Shown here: positions 20,125 through 29,957 of the stretch, one piece after another
Layout of the letters: every line of letters begins with the position of its first letter
Numbering within the stretch: position 1 is the stretch's first letter
Assembly (NCBI RefSeq): GCF_026262505.1
Contig: NC_067204.1
Coordinates: 9,333,797 to 9,397,796, forward strand
Direction of reading: 5' to 3'
Length of the DNA stretch: 64,000 nt
DNA from: Trichomonas vaginalis G3
Lineage: Eukaryota; Parabasalia; Trichomonadida; Trichomonadidae
Made by a program: the position numbers and the translations under genes
Notes under the pieces: generated by a model
Databases searched by the model: none
What the model was told of the DNA's origin: nothing
Seen by the model: only the letters and a program-made list of their open reading frames with translations

Positions 20125-22209
20125 TTAATCAGAAAAATCATTTTGCATTCTATCATTTCCGTAAGCTCTGTTAAAATAGTAGCAGTACAAAAAGAGATTT
20201 GGAAATCTCTCATTAAAGAAATTGAAATACGATTCATCGCTTTCAGTCAGTTTGATCAGTGCTTTATCTTTCAATTCCGATCGATGTTGGTACTTGTTTC
20301 TGATCATCCTGACCAAGTCTTTCAGGGAATCATATGAATACCCGTGTTCGCCTCTCAGTTGCAAATCTGAAACTAATTCTTTCGGAATTCTGTCTTTCCA
20401 GAACACGCACTGCATTATATCGATCCTTGGCTCCTCAAACTTGTATAATGTCACTGGATCAAGTAAATTCGATGACAAAATAGCGTTCAAAGTGTGAAAT
20501 TCGTTAATCTTCTGACTTGCAGTCATAAATAGCGGATATTGGAGGGCTTCTTCAGCTGTAGGTCTATCAGTCCATTTTGGTAATGTCATATCATAAATCA
20601 GTTCCTTCAAAAGTGGATCAATTTTATTTTGATCAAATTTATGTGTCAAAATGTCTCCAAGTTGCTTTATATTGTTGGCAGCATCTTCATCTGTCTTCTC
20701 CGCACTACTCCACTCGATTCCGGCTAAAATTGGGTTGCCTTCGTTATCTGAGAAAATTAGATCGGTAGAAATGTTGAGATGAACTAAACCTTCATTGTGT
20801 ATTGATTTGAGAGTCTCAAGAAGAGTTTTGCAGAACGAAAATGAACTAATTGTGGAATAATCAATTTCATGTAGCATTTGGTAAGCGAAAATATCATCAG
20901 TCTTAATGATTTGTCTTGTATATAGCTTTGGAGTATGTAATGGCTTAGTAAGACGTTGTATTCTCGAATATGATAAATTATTTTGTTCCGAGAAAGGAAC
21001 TCTGATGATTGTAACACGTGTTTCGCCATATGTACCATTAAGAGGATCATTTTTATCGATTTCGAGTGGAATTGTCGTTGATTTATCTTTTATCAAAATT
21101 TTGAGAAGAATTTGGATCATTCTGAAGAAAACAAACACGGCAACGAGAGATACAGCTACAAGCTGGTAGTGGAACTTCGAAAAGCCTTCAATCTTGACAA
21201 ATCTGACAGGATCTGGATCTACGAGGTCTGTAGAGGTTTTTGACCTCGGATTCAGAGGCTGGAACACTACAAATGGTCGGCGGACATCAAATAAACCGTA
21301 TCCATTAATTTGGTTATTATTTGACACTCCTTCTGTTCCTTCGATCGCCGGCAGTCCTTTCATGAGGATTTCGAACTTACTCGGCTTCTTGAGTGGTCGC
21401 GAAGGGATTGCGATCGGTCCGTATGGTGTTGAAGTGAAATAAACTTTTGATTTCGGTAATCTCTCGCCAGAAGCGAACAATTCGAATGTAAACTTGTTAT
21501 TATAGCCGAATATGTTTATTGGTGACCCTTTGACTCGTATTTGCGATACAATTTGCGAATCATTTATTGAAATATAAAGTCCGCCGTGATTAAACGCCGA
21601 ATTTATCTTCACATCATACACACAAGTGTCGTAGTCTGCTTCGCTCGAGTAAATATCAAAATCTGTGAACCTTACAATTTCATTTGTATTATCGTAAACA
21701 TTTAGCACGTAATCTGTTCTAATTATCACTGTATCGTTGTCTAATGTTCCATTGAAGTACTCCTTCCTCGGCATTACTTCGTTTGGCTTATAAGAAGCGT
21801 GTATTGTCCCATTATCTGGATCCACGTATATCATAGTCGTAGTTGTTGTTGATGAAAATATTTCTCCGGTTTCGGTTCTGAATGGAGACATATATGCTAA
21901 ATCTCGTATTGGCAATGATAATCGCTTGTATCCGTATTTTGGAACAAAAGTGAACATAAAACCATCAATAGAAGGAATATAGACAGAACGGCCTGTAGAG
22001 GTATAGTTAAACATGTGACTGCCGGTAGGAATACGCCATAATATATCACCGGTCATTATATTGACACATGTTATGTAGCCATCTGCAGTTGCAAGGAAGA
22101 TTTTCTTGCCATGAGTCTTGCAAGTCCATTCTACCTTTAAACCTGTTTCTATTAAACCACTTGTTGCTTGTTGTTCCGCCCTACAAAGGGCAAGAAACGC
22201 AACGATCAT
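20125..22209 (-). CDS. IRE1-like ER stress sensor: lumenal propeller, pseudokinase, KEN RNase
   Basis: The protein has 694 residues. A short signal peptide (MIVAFLALCRA) leads into a lumenal domain with PQQ/WD-like strands (FLATADGYITCVN, GDILWRIPTG), as in IRE1 and PERK. One membrane segment follows near residues 349-370 (VAVSLVAVFVFFRM). The cytoplasmic part has a kinase-like fold at about 395-575, then a KEN RNase domain (DLVRMIRNKYQHRSEL, then FNERFPNLFLYCYYF). The kinase has lost its key residues: the HRD motif reads HLN, no DFG is present, and the strand that should carry the ATP-binding lysine reads VTIIRV. The RNase residues equivalent to human IRE1 Tyr892, Arg905, Asn906 and His910 all appear present. 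It is probably an ER-membrane sensor that cleaves RNA when clustered, without phosphotransfer. Its substrate is unknown. Confidence 0.85.
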   Translation of the reverse strand: MIVAFLALCRAEQQATSGLIETGLKVEWTCKTHGKKIFLATADGYITCVNIMTGDILWRIPTGSHMFNYTSTGRSVYIPSIDGFMFTFVPKYGYKRLSLPIRDLAYMSPFRTETGEIFSSTTTTTMIYVDPDNGTIHASYKPNEVMPRKEYFNGTLDNDTVIIRTDYVLNVYDNTNEIVRFTDFDIYSSEADYDTCVYDVKINSAFNHGGLYISINDSQIVSQIRVKGSPINIFGYNNKFTFELFASGERLPKSKVYFTSTPYGPIAIPSRPLKKPSKFEILMKGLPAIEGTEGVSNNNQINGYGLFDVRRPFVVFQPLNPRSKTSTDLVDPDPVRFVKIEGFSKFHYQLVAVSLVAVFVFFRMIQILLKILIKDKSTTIPLEIDKNDPLNGTYGETRVTIIRVPFSEQNNLSYSRIQRLTKPLHTPKLYTRQIIKTDDIFAYQMLHEIDYSTISSFSFCKTLLETLKSIHNEGLVHLNISTDLIFSDNEGNPILAGIEWSSAEKTDEDAANNIKQLGDILTHKFDQNKIDPLLKELIYDMTLPKWTDRPTAEEALQYPLFMTASQKINEFHTLNAILSSNLLDPVTLYKFEEPRIDIMQCVFWKDRIPKELVSDLQLRGEHGYSYDSLKDLVRMIRNKYQHRSELKDKALIKLTESDESYFNFFNERFPNLFLYCYYFNRAYGNDRMQNDFSD

Positions 22210-22462
22210 TTATTTTTTGACATTTGACGAGATTCAATATAAATTCCGAGTTGAATAAAATAAAAATATCATGGTTTAATGTAAATTAATCCAAAATTTA
22301 AATTTTACTGTTTTATCTTGAAAAATGAAGAAATCAAAATTAAATTTTTGGCTTTTGGATCAAAATTAACAATTAAAAACCAATTACTCATAATTACATT
22401 CCGAAAAATCATATTTTAAAAGAGAGAAAATAGAGAAATTTTTATGAAATATGTAAATTAAA

Positions 22463-23038
22463 TTATTTTGCAACAATAACTTTGGCAGCACGAAGCAACC
22501 TCTTGTCAATCTTATATCCTTCGGTAGTGCAATCGATGATTGTACCAGAAGGAGCTGATCCACGTGTGTCTATCATTTGAATGGCATCATGATACTGAGG
22601 ATCGAATTTCTGTCCTTTGGAAACAATCTTTTCTATCTTGAAGCGCTTGAAAATGTTATGAAATTCGGCATCAACGAGTTTGACAGCTTCAATGACATCT
22701 TTCACGTTCTGCTTTGCTCCACTATTAATAATGCGTCCCATGTTATCTGCAACAGGAAGTAAATCTTTGGCCAACTTTGAAACAGCATATGTTTCCATTT
22801 CTACTTCAAGACGGGCAAATCTGCGTCTTGCATTCTCTACTTCTGCTAAGAGGAAGAGATTTCTGTTTCTAATATCCTTAATTTGGGCTTCTAACTCTTG
22901 AATTGTTGGCTTTGGCTTCTCTTCTGGCTTTTTGTCATTTGCAACTGCCTTCTCTGTTGCCTGCTTAGCAGATTCAGCCGCTTTTTCAACAAATGTTCTC
23001 ACAAAAAGACTTGGAAGGTACTGTTGTGAAGAGAGCAT
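22463..23038 (-). CDS. GrpE, hydrogenosomal nucleotide exchange factor for Hsp70
   Basis: The 191-residue GrpE (Mge1) ejects ADP from organellar Hsp70 during protein import and folding. The N-terminus MLSSQQYLPSLFVRTF is a short presequence with Ser residues, no acidic residues and an Arg two residues before Phe, as in trichomonad hydrogenosomal precursors. A Lys/Glu/Pro-rich linker and the long dimerising coiled coil (IQELEAQIKDIRNRN to about residue 85) follow. The helical bundle and the C-terminal beta domain carry the family signature (FDPQYHDAIQM, then GTIIDCTTEGYKIDKRLLRAAKVIV). The length is normal for a mitochondrial type. It is divergent from the gene at 23858 across a long spacer. 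Confidence 0.92.
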   Translation of the reverse strand: MLSSQQYLPSLFVRTFVEKAAESAKQATEKAVANDKKPEEKPKPTIQELEAQIKDIRNRNLFLLAEVENARRRFARLEVEMETYAVSKLAKDLLPVADNMGRIINSGAKQNVKDVIEAVKLVDAEFHNIFKRFKIEKIVSKGQKFDPQYHDAIQMIDTRGSAPSGTIIDCTTEGYKIDKRLLRAAKVIVAK

Positions 23039-23857
23039 GAAATTTGTGTTGAAAATTTTTGGGAAAATCTGTGTTCAATTTCTCTCAAATTTTCTGAGTT
23101 ATCGGTGGAAATAACCGAACTGTGGAAAATGAAATTGGCATAAATATAATACTAGTTCAATATTTTTATTTCTGGTAATTTGTAAACAACCCTTTACACG
23201 ACAGTAATTTCGTTCGCAAATTTTTAACCGAAAATTCGATAATTTTCTTTGGTAAATATGATAAATCATCTTATTTTAATATGATTGTAATACAAGTATA
23301 CTTGAAAACTTTGAACACCATTCTTTTTTGATCATTTTCATTTAATTTCAGGAGTTAACAACCAAAATTGCATGCCTCGTTTATTAATATGTCTGGTGTA
23401 TATGTGTGTAGTATAGATATTGATTTTCAAGGCAGATGGATAATTGTATTATTGGCCGGACAAAGAATATATTATCGTTTATTGATATGGATTAACCTTT
23501 ATGTATGTGAATATCTCATAATAATCTATACTTTCTATGCTAATTTTGCGATAAATCCGAAGGTTTTTTTGCAGAATCTTTTAATTTGTGTCTTTGGAGC
23601 TTTTGTTTCTCTCCAAATCCAGGCCGCATGAAAGGATAGTTAATGGGTATGTTAGATAATTATGCAGTGTTTGATTCATGCCAGAGTTAGACTGAAATTA
23701 GAGACATAAAATCAGATTTTCGGTTTGTTGTAAGTTAATACGATTTTAAAAATATTAGGATGGCTTCCAATAAGGATTACTTTCACTTTTTGCAATGGTC
23801 TGACAAATTTGACAGATATGGCTTTCTCTCTCAAATTGAAGGTGTGAAATTTTCTAA
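23039..23857. other. intergenic region, no supported gene
   Basis: This AT-rich spacer separates GrpE from the gene at 23858. An open frame of about 80 codons from the ATG at 23389 reads hydrophobic (YLIIIYTFYANFAINP), but its composition looks like chance AT-rich sequence, so I do not call it. I see no repeat or RNA gene. Confidence 0.45.
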
Positions 23858-25855
23858 ATGAGTGAGCTAGATGGAATTAAATCTGATTATGAATTCCTGA
23901 AAAGCCACATCCCTTCATCCCTCGATGATAAATATCAGCAACTTCTTTCCCAGGTTGAAAATTTACGATATAAATTCATCAGGGAGCAAAGAATCTGTAC
24001 ACTAATCAATAACCGTATCGAGGAAATCAAAGCCAATACTTTAAACAATGCAGAATTGAAAACAATCTTAAATCCAACGATTTTACCTCGATTTAACCTA
24101 AGTCCAGCAGTTTCTCAACAAACAAGCCTCTTTATCGCTTACATATACTCAGAGATCCAAATTTTCGCAAGCTCTGTCGTTGCTTTCAAAAAATCTGATC
24201 AATTTTCTTATTTTATCAACGTAATTATTCCAGCTCTGTTTTGTAATTTCACCAGCAATGAAGTTATAAACGATGCATCCCTATTTTATCAGCATATTTT
24301 GAATATTGCCAAGCCAAATCTTGCAATAGACATTTTAACACCACTATACAAGTCCATTTTAGGTTATCCATTTATTGAATACGTTTTGGATAACTATCTT
24401 CCGAAAATGGCGAACGAAAAACGAATTATTAATAAAAACACGACACAATTACTTCAACAGCAATCGAAAACATTACTTTTAGTAATGATGAAAGCAATCA
24501 AACTACTTCCGCTATGTCTCTTTACGATTTTATTGATGGCCCATAATAATTGGCCAATTGAGTCCTTGAAAACGTTATTTTTTGACAAATATTTTACGTA
24601 TCTATCTAATATTTACATTCTCAGTTCATCCTACTCGATTTTCATTGAAGATTTTAATGAAATTTTATATTTTATGCGAAACTCCGATGAAATCATTGTT
24701 TCTCTCATGAAAGCACTTCTAGACAACTCATCAATCCTCGTAGTACCTGACAATTTCAAGCCATTCAATCATCCGTACGTAAATATCCTTATGTCACCAA
24801 ATGAGGTCAACATGATTGCCAAATGCATACGCGCATACACAAACGATCTTCCTTATACTGTCCATGAGATGGATATCAAGTCAGATTACCCAACAACGCC
24901 ATTTTTCGTTTCATATTATATTAAAAAGAAAAAATTCGATTTATCGTTCGACCACTTTATTTTTAAGAACCAAAAACCAGAGTTCCCACAAAATAACGAG
25001 TTTTTGAACCGATACCATAAGATTATTCAGAATCAAACTTTATCTTACAAGACTCCATACGAAACAGTTCTTGATACAAAGCCTTCTGATGATTTTGCAG
25101 AGTTCTCGTTGAAGCAGTGCGTTGCGGAATACATAGAACAAGCAAATTCATTTGAAAATTTTTTGTATTACAAAATTAAGGCGAAACAAGTAGACAAATG
25201 GTCGAAAGTTAGTTCCGATATGACCAAAGTGTACAGGAAGTACTCTGTTCTCTATTTTCCGCCAAGAAAAGTTGAATTAATTTTCCAAGAACTTTTGCCA
25301 ATCGTTGAAGACCAAGAAACATTGAATAATTATTACGTGAAGTCAATGATGCCAATTATATTCAAGATGTTCAATGAAAACAAACCATTTTTCAACAATT
25401 TGACGAAATCATGGTTGAAAATGCTTGGATCATCAAAAACAATAGTCGATGAGCTTAATTTGACCAGGTTTAGTGATACTATTCAATGCGTTTTTTGGAA
25501 TGCCGTCCAAATTTTTATTTCAATTGATTATGTTCCTTTTAACGACAGATTCTTCTTGCTTCTGAGTTTTATGAAGTATCTGTCACATCTGATGCTTTAT
25601 ACAACTAAAGAAGACATAAAAATTTTGCTGAATTACATTATTACATTTTCAAGACCGGAAACACTCATCCACACATTTGTAATTTGTACTTCGTACTTTA
25701 TAGTTAACACAGATTTGACTTCCACTATAAATGAAAGTTATATTTCTGCTTGGACTGTATTTCATAATTTTATGAATGAATACATCTCAGATGATAAGAC
25801 ACGTGACTTGCATTGCATGGTTAGCGTATTACAAAAAATGGTTTCAAGAATGTAA
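23858..25855 (+). CDS. large helical protein of unknown function
   Basis: The frame encodes 665 residues with a clear ATG (MSELDGIKSDYEF). The N-terminal 60 residues form a probable coiled coil (YQQLLSQVENLRYKFIREQR). The remainder is mostly helical, rich in aromatic residues and Leu/Ile, with no signal peptide and no convincing membrane span. The stretch near residues 100-230 has the long-helix, Leu-rich texture seen in RasGAP or VPS9-type GTPase regulators, but I cannot point to a catalytic arginine finger or other diagnostic motif. I do not assign it. Codon use and the uninterrupted length support a real, expressed host gene. It is followed by a long T-rich stretch. Confidence 0.75.
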   Translation: MSELDGIKSDYEFLKSHIPSSLDDKYQQLLSQVENLRYKFIREQRICTLINNRIEEIKANTLNNAELKTILNPTILPRFNLSPAVSQQTSLFIAYIYSEIQIFASSVVAFKKSDQFSYFINVIIPALFCNFTSNEVINDASLFYQHILNIAKPNLAIDILTPLYKSILGYPFIEYVLDNYLPKMANEKRIINKNTTQLLQQQSKTLLLVMMKAIKLLPLCLFTILLMAHNNWPIESLKTLFFDKYFTYLSNIYILSSSYSIFIEDFNEILYFMRNSDEIIVSLMKALLDNSSILVVPDNFKPFNHPYVNILMSPNEVNMIAKCIRAYTNDLPYTVHEMDIKSDYPTTPFFVSYYIKKKKFDLSFDHFIFKNQKPEFPQNNEFLNRYHKIIQNQTLSYKTPYETVLDTKPSDDFAEFSLKQCVAEYIEQANSFENFLYYKIKAKQVDKWSKVSSDMTKVYRKYSVLYFPPRKVELIFQELLPIVEDQETLNNYYVKSMMPIIFKMFNENKPFFNNLTKSWLKMLGSSKTIVDELNLTRFSDTIQCVFWNAVQIFISIDYVPFNDRFFLLLSFMKYLSHLMLYTTKEDIKILLNYIITFSRPETLIHTFVICTSYFIVNTDLTSTINESYISAWTVFHNFMNEYISDDKTRDLHCMVSVLQKMVSRM

Positions 25856-25934
25856 CTTTTTTTTTATTTATATTTTTTTTCTTGTTAGTGATTTTTTTTA
25901 AATATTTATATATTTATTAACTTTCTTCTTAGAA

Positions 25935-26425
25935 TATTAATGGTTGCTATGTCAATAATAAGGAAACTTCTCTTCATTATGCAGTATGTAATAATATAGT
26001 ATAGAAATGACTAAACTTAATGATAGAGATGACTCTGGAAAAACTGCACTTCATGTTGCAGCATTCAGATATTGTATAGAAAAAAACAGAATATAGATCT
26101 GAAAAATTCCCAAATATACGGGGTCGATGGAATCCCATCTCAATCGTTCTCGCGAGAACCTAAAAAAATGAGAATCCCAAAAAGTGACATAGTGAGTGTT
26201 TCGTCAATCACTGGGATGAAAAATTCACTTCACCTTGGATCTATAAGCAGAATTTCTGATTTCACAAGTTGCAAATATCAATGAAAAAGATATATTTGGA
26301 CAAACTGTTCATCATTAAGCAGCAGAAAATAATTATAAAGAAATAATCAAATTTCTTATATCACATGGTGCAAATATCATTGAAAAAGATGAAGATGGAC
26401 TGACTGCTATCGCTTTTATCGGTAT
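25935..26425 (+). pseudogene. relic of a second ankyrin-repeat gene
   Basis: Three separated pieces read as ankyrin units of the common trichomonad type: NNKETSLHYA near 25950, DDSGKTALHVAAFR near 26028, and a unit near 26330-26410 with KEIIKFLISHGANI. They are in different frames with stops between, and no start or N-terminal domain remains. This ankyrin type differs from the one at 17686-19494 and 29958-31571. The rest of the spacer up to 26755 holds nothing recognisable. Confidence 0.7.
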
Positions 26426-26755
26426 CTTAAATTAAGTGATTTTTTTTCTTACTACATTTGACTTTTTTTTATTTGAATCTAAAATTGAATTGAAAAGTTT
26501 TGGGACAACAACATAAGTTAAGCAGCGTTGGGCAAAGTTTGCTTATTAGTCCAGATTATATTGTACTACCAGAAGATTCATATTCGCAATTTCCTTATAT
26601 ATCAAGTTATATCTTTTATTTTTTCAAAGTTTAAACCATCTACGCTAGCCTGGATCTTAGTTACCGTTGATTTTGGTACAGGTACTATATCTTCATTAAA
26701 ATTGATTTGTTTGTAAAAAAAACGGCGCAACACGCCTGTATGCGAAGAAAAACAG

Positions 26756-28168
26756 ATGAATTCAAATAATTTTTTTAAGAGGGTTAAGCCTAAGATCGAT
26801 CAATTGGTATATGAATATAACACTTTTAATTCGGACATTGAGGAAAAATATCAAGAATACCTTTATTCGATAAATCATTCTCAGATATCAGCAGTTCAAC
26901 TTCAAAATTACTTTGTTCCAAAGGGCACAAATGAATTACTATTGCAATATGAGAAAATATTTCGTCAGCAAATATCCGAATTACGTAATTATTTATCGAA
27001 AATCACATTTAGAAAATCCAAATCAGAAGGTATTCTTAATATTGGACTTCAAGATGATCTTCTTGACGATGATTTACTAGAAAAGACACAAAATGATATA
27101 CAAAAAGCTCAAAAACTTTTAGATAATCAAGATTTACGCGAAATACAAGATTCAGTTGTTGAAGATTTGGCAAAAATTAATGAAATTTCACGAAATAATA
27201 CAAGAAAGAAACTCTTACTTAGAAATTTATCAGATTCCTTATTACATCAGCAAAATCTTTCTCCAAGATCATTAAAGAATAAAATATCATTTGAAAATCA
27301 ATGTGATACGCAACTTTCCAATGATTTTGAGAAAGAAATTTCTGAATTAAAAAATGAAATTCAGGAAAGAAAGAAAAAACTCAAAGATTATGAACGAGAG
27401 ACAAATAAAATCGATAAAGAATCCAAAGCAATTAAAGAAAAGAAACAATTACAGCTCAATGACGAATTAGAAACTATTGAGAAAAATAAATTAATTTTAG
27501 ATGAAACAATTGATCTTGACAATAAAATAAACGCAATACTACAAGAAAACAAAACTCTTTCTTATCAATTAGATGATTTAAGAGCAGAAAATGAAAGATT
27601 AAGAAGAGAAAATTTCACTGCGCAAAGAGATAAAGCAAATCTTGAAAATGCAAAGAAGGACATTATCAAAATGAAATCAAATTGCGAACGATTACAACGA
27701 GAAATCGAAAAAAGTGAAAAAGATTTGGAAATTTATAGAAAAATTGTAAATGACTTAGAAATACAAGTAAAAGATAAAGAAAATCAATACACTAACTCAG
27801 AATCTAGAATCAAATCTTTAGAAGGAATGATGAAAGAAACAGATTCAAATCTTGTCAATACAATACATAAAAAACAGAAAGAAATAGACTTAATGAACTC
27901 AGTATCTGATACAAAAGCAGTGATTGAGGACCAATTTGACAATTATTCTGATGAAATTGTAAAATTATTCAATTCGGATTTGTCGAGATCAACATCTGAA
28001 AAAGTTTTTGATCAGCAAATAAAAGTTCAAACAAATTCCAATTTTTCGCATGATGATTTAATTGATTCTTCACCAATTAAACAGAAAATTGAAATTAAAG
28101 ACATAAATCATATGCATAATTCATCCCAAGATAATCCTATTGACGAATTAACATCTCTTTTTTCATAA
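26756..28168 (+). CDS. coiled-coil protein of unknown function
   Basis: The protein has 470 residues. After an N-terminal helical segment, residues from about 190 to 390 form a long continuous coiled coil, rich in Glu, Lys, Asn and Leu, with heptad spacing and no Pro or Gly breaks. The tail is polar and Ser/Asp-rich, ending DELTSLFS. No enzymatic motif is visible. Proteins of this shape in trichomonads are often cytoskeletal or vesicle-tethering, but the sequence does not decide this. The start is the first ATG after a run of in-frame stops. A mariner element sits 27 bp after its stop codon and leaves the gene intact. Confidence 0.7.
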   Translation: MNSNNFFKRVKPKIDQLVYEYNTFNSDIEEKYQEYLYSINHSQISAVQLQNYFVPKGTNELLLQYEKIFRQQISELRNYLSKITFRKSKSEGILNIGLQDDLLDDDLLEKTQNDIQKAQKLLDNQDLREIQDSVVEDLAKINEISRNNTRKKLLLRNLSDSLLHQQNLSPRSLKNKISFENQCDTQLSNDFEKEISELKNEIQERKKKLKDYERETNKIDKESKAIKEKKQLQLNDELETIEKNKLILDETIDLDNKINAILQENKTLSYQLDDLRAENERLRRENFTAQRDKANLENAKKDIIKMKSNCERLQREIEKSEKDLEIYRKIVNDLEIQVKDKENQYTNSESRIKSLEGMMKETDSNLVNTIHKKQKEIDLMNSVSDTKAVIEDQFDNYSDEIVKLFNSDLSRSTSEKVFDQQIKVQTNSNFSHDDLIDSSPIKQKIEIKDINHMHNSSQDNPIDELTSLFS

Positions 28169-28195
28169 ACATTGTTCTCTCTTTTTATTTATATA

Positions 28196-29495
28196 GGGTG
28201 TCCAAAGGTGTGTTTAGCACAAACCTGAATACTGCGAATAGAAATAAACAAGTTACATATATATAAAGTTTATTTAAATATAATCACCATTGGATTCAAT
28301 CACGCGTTCGCAGCGATCGATCCAGGCTTGAAAGACACGCTTTAAATCATCATGAGAAAATTGCTCAAATTGCTCTCTTACAAAATTTTCAAGATCATCT
28401 GGACTCGCGAATTCGCGTCCTTCAGCTCTCTTTTTTAGCGTGCCGAATAAATAAAAGTCAGAGGGTGCAATATCAGGTGAATAAATTGGGTTTGGAACAA
28501 CTTTGACATTGTTTTCCACCAAGTAATTCATTACCTTATGACTTTTGTGAACTCTTGAATTATCAAAATGAATTGCAAACTTTTGTTTTTGTTGTTTGGA
28601 TTTCTCAAACTCATCAGAATTGATAATTTGAGTAAGAACATTGTCAATTAGATACTGAGCATTCATCGTATTAGGTTTTTGAAGAATATCAATTGCGATG
28701 ATGCCATTCACGCCCCAAAAAACCGACAACATCATCATTGGTGTGTCAATTTTTTTCTTCGGGAATGTTTGCGGATTTTCATCCTTCGGGATCCACATGA
28801 TTTTGGCTTCTGTTGCATATTGAAACCAAGACTCGTCCCCTGTTACTAAAAAGCGAAACTTCTTGGATTGATACGCACCCAATATAGAGAGGAGCTCTTT
28901 CGAAGATTGGACTCTAGATTTTTTTTGAACTGAATTAAGGTTGTGCGGAACCCAACGTGTATACGCTAGTTTGTAGTTCAAATAATTGTGCAGATAATAA
29001 CTTACTGTTGTACGTGGTATCTTTGTCATCTCCTCTATCCTTCTGAGTGATGCTCTTGGGTCTTCATCTAGCACTTGAAGAATTGCTTTGATTTTTCTTT
29101 GATCCGGCGATTTTTTGTCAATTTTTATGATGGGCACCTTTTTGTTCATGAAGTGATACATCCTAACATGATACGTTACAGTGGAATAGCTAGGAGCATC
29201 CATACCGAAGCATTTTACCAATGTCTCGTAGATTTTTTTACAGTCTTTGCATTTTTTTGCAAGAGCGAGGATGTTTTCTTTATGATTCATTAAAAAAATG
29301 AAAAAAATCCCGCCAAAATTTCCAGCGAAACCGCCTCTTGTCTCAAAATTCATTTTATATCCCGGCATGGCGCCAAAATACAACATACTCATCATATACA
29401 TATATTCATATTTTTTATTATATATTTATAATCAGCATATATCTCCTTTAATAGTCTCATATAGAGCGCTGTGCTAAACGCACCTTTGGACACCC
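28196..29495 (-). mobile_element. complete mariner element (Tvmar type)
   Basis: The element is 1,300 bp long with terminal inverted repeats beginning GGGTGTCCAAAGGTG and continuing with GTTTAGCACA. The two ends match for about 25 bp with one difference. TA dinucleotides flank it at 28194-28195 and 29496-29497, the target duplication of Tc1/mariner elements. It carries one transposase gene in a single open frame. The near-perfect ends and open frame mean a recent insertion. Confidence 0.95.
28274..29290 (-). CDS. mariner transposase
   Basis: The transposase has 338 residues from the ATG at 29290 (MNHKENILALAKK), the usual mariner length. The frame stays open for 37 more codons upstream, but those residues look untranslated. 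The N-terminal half has two helix-turn-helix units (SLRRIEEMTKIPRTTVSYYL is the second) that bind the terminal repeats. The catalytic domain shows the mariner D,D34D triad: VTGDESWF, then AIHFDNSRVHKS, then YSPDIAPSDFYLFG. The frame is uninterrupted and all three catalytic aspartates are present, so the enzyme may be active. It lies within a complete element between the coiled-coil gene and the ankyrin gene. Confidence 0.95.
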   Translation of the reverse strand: MNHKENILALAKKCKDCKKIYETLVKCFGMDAPSYSTVTYHVRMYHFMNKKVPIIKIDKKSPDQRKIKAILQVLDEDPRASLRRIEEMTKIPRTTVSYYLHNYLNYKLAYTRWVPHNLNSVQKKSRVQSSKELLSILGAYQSKKFRFLVTGDESWFQYATEAKIMWIPKDENPQTFPKKKIDTPMMMLSVFWGVNGIIAIDILQKPNTMNAQYLIDNVLTQIINSDEFEKSKQQKQKFAIHFDNSRVHKSHKVMNYLVENNVKVVPNPIYSPDIAPSDFYLFGTLKKRAEGREFASPDDLENFVREQFEQFSHDDLKRVFQAWIDRCERVIESNGDYI

Positions 29496-29497
29496 TA

Positions 29498-29957
29498 TAT
29501 TTTTTACAAAGAGGAAGACATTTTCCCAAAAGATTAAAATAGTAATAGACTACAATCATGCATAAATGTTTATTTATTATATAATTATCCATATGATAAG
29601 ATCGCACAGAATGCCAATGGGGTATTATTATTGTCGTCTGGTGGTTTTAGACGACAATGCGAATTTTCGAATTATATATTTTTAGCCAGATAAAGAGTCA
29701 TTCTATATAATACGCGTTTGCACTCTACATCCTCTTTTTAATATCCAAAGGAGTTGAAAAATTATTGACCACATTATTGATACTGGTTTATATATTGAAT
29801 TAACTATTTCTTGGTTAGGCGTTATCAATGTAAAATATAATAAAGTGCTTGAACTAAGGTAGATAATAGTCATTTTTTCTAAAGAATGATGTTATTACGC
29901 AGATAATTTATTTTTTAGGATTTATTATTTTCGATGAGGAAGTAGTCAAAATATGAT
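29498..29957. other. intergenic region with one perfect hairpin
   Basis: No gene is seen. A perfect 9-bp inverted repeat (TTGTCGTCT at 29631-29639, AGACGACAA at 29649-29657) with a 9-base loop stands out in AT-rich surroundings. The last 15-20 bases are shared with the flank of the ankyrin pseudogene. Confidence 0.5.

Noticed and set aside
20143-21442. Several open frames on the plus strand across the IRE1-like gene.
   Set aside because: They are antisense shadows of a long, clearly coding frame.
15849-23038. An ER-stress gene cluster (J-domain co-chaperone, IRE1-like sensor).
   Set aside because: The genes are on different strands, separated by unrelated DNA and a pseudogene. Chance proximity is the simpler reading.
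23389-23631. An 80-codon hydrophobic open frame between GrpE and the gene at 23858.
   Set aside because: Composition is that of random AT-rich DNA; it has no recognisable domain and no supporting context.
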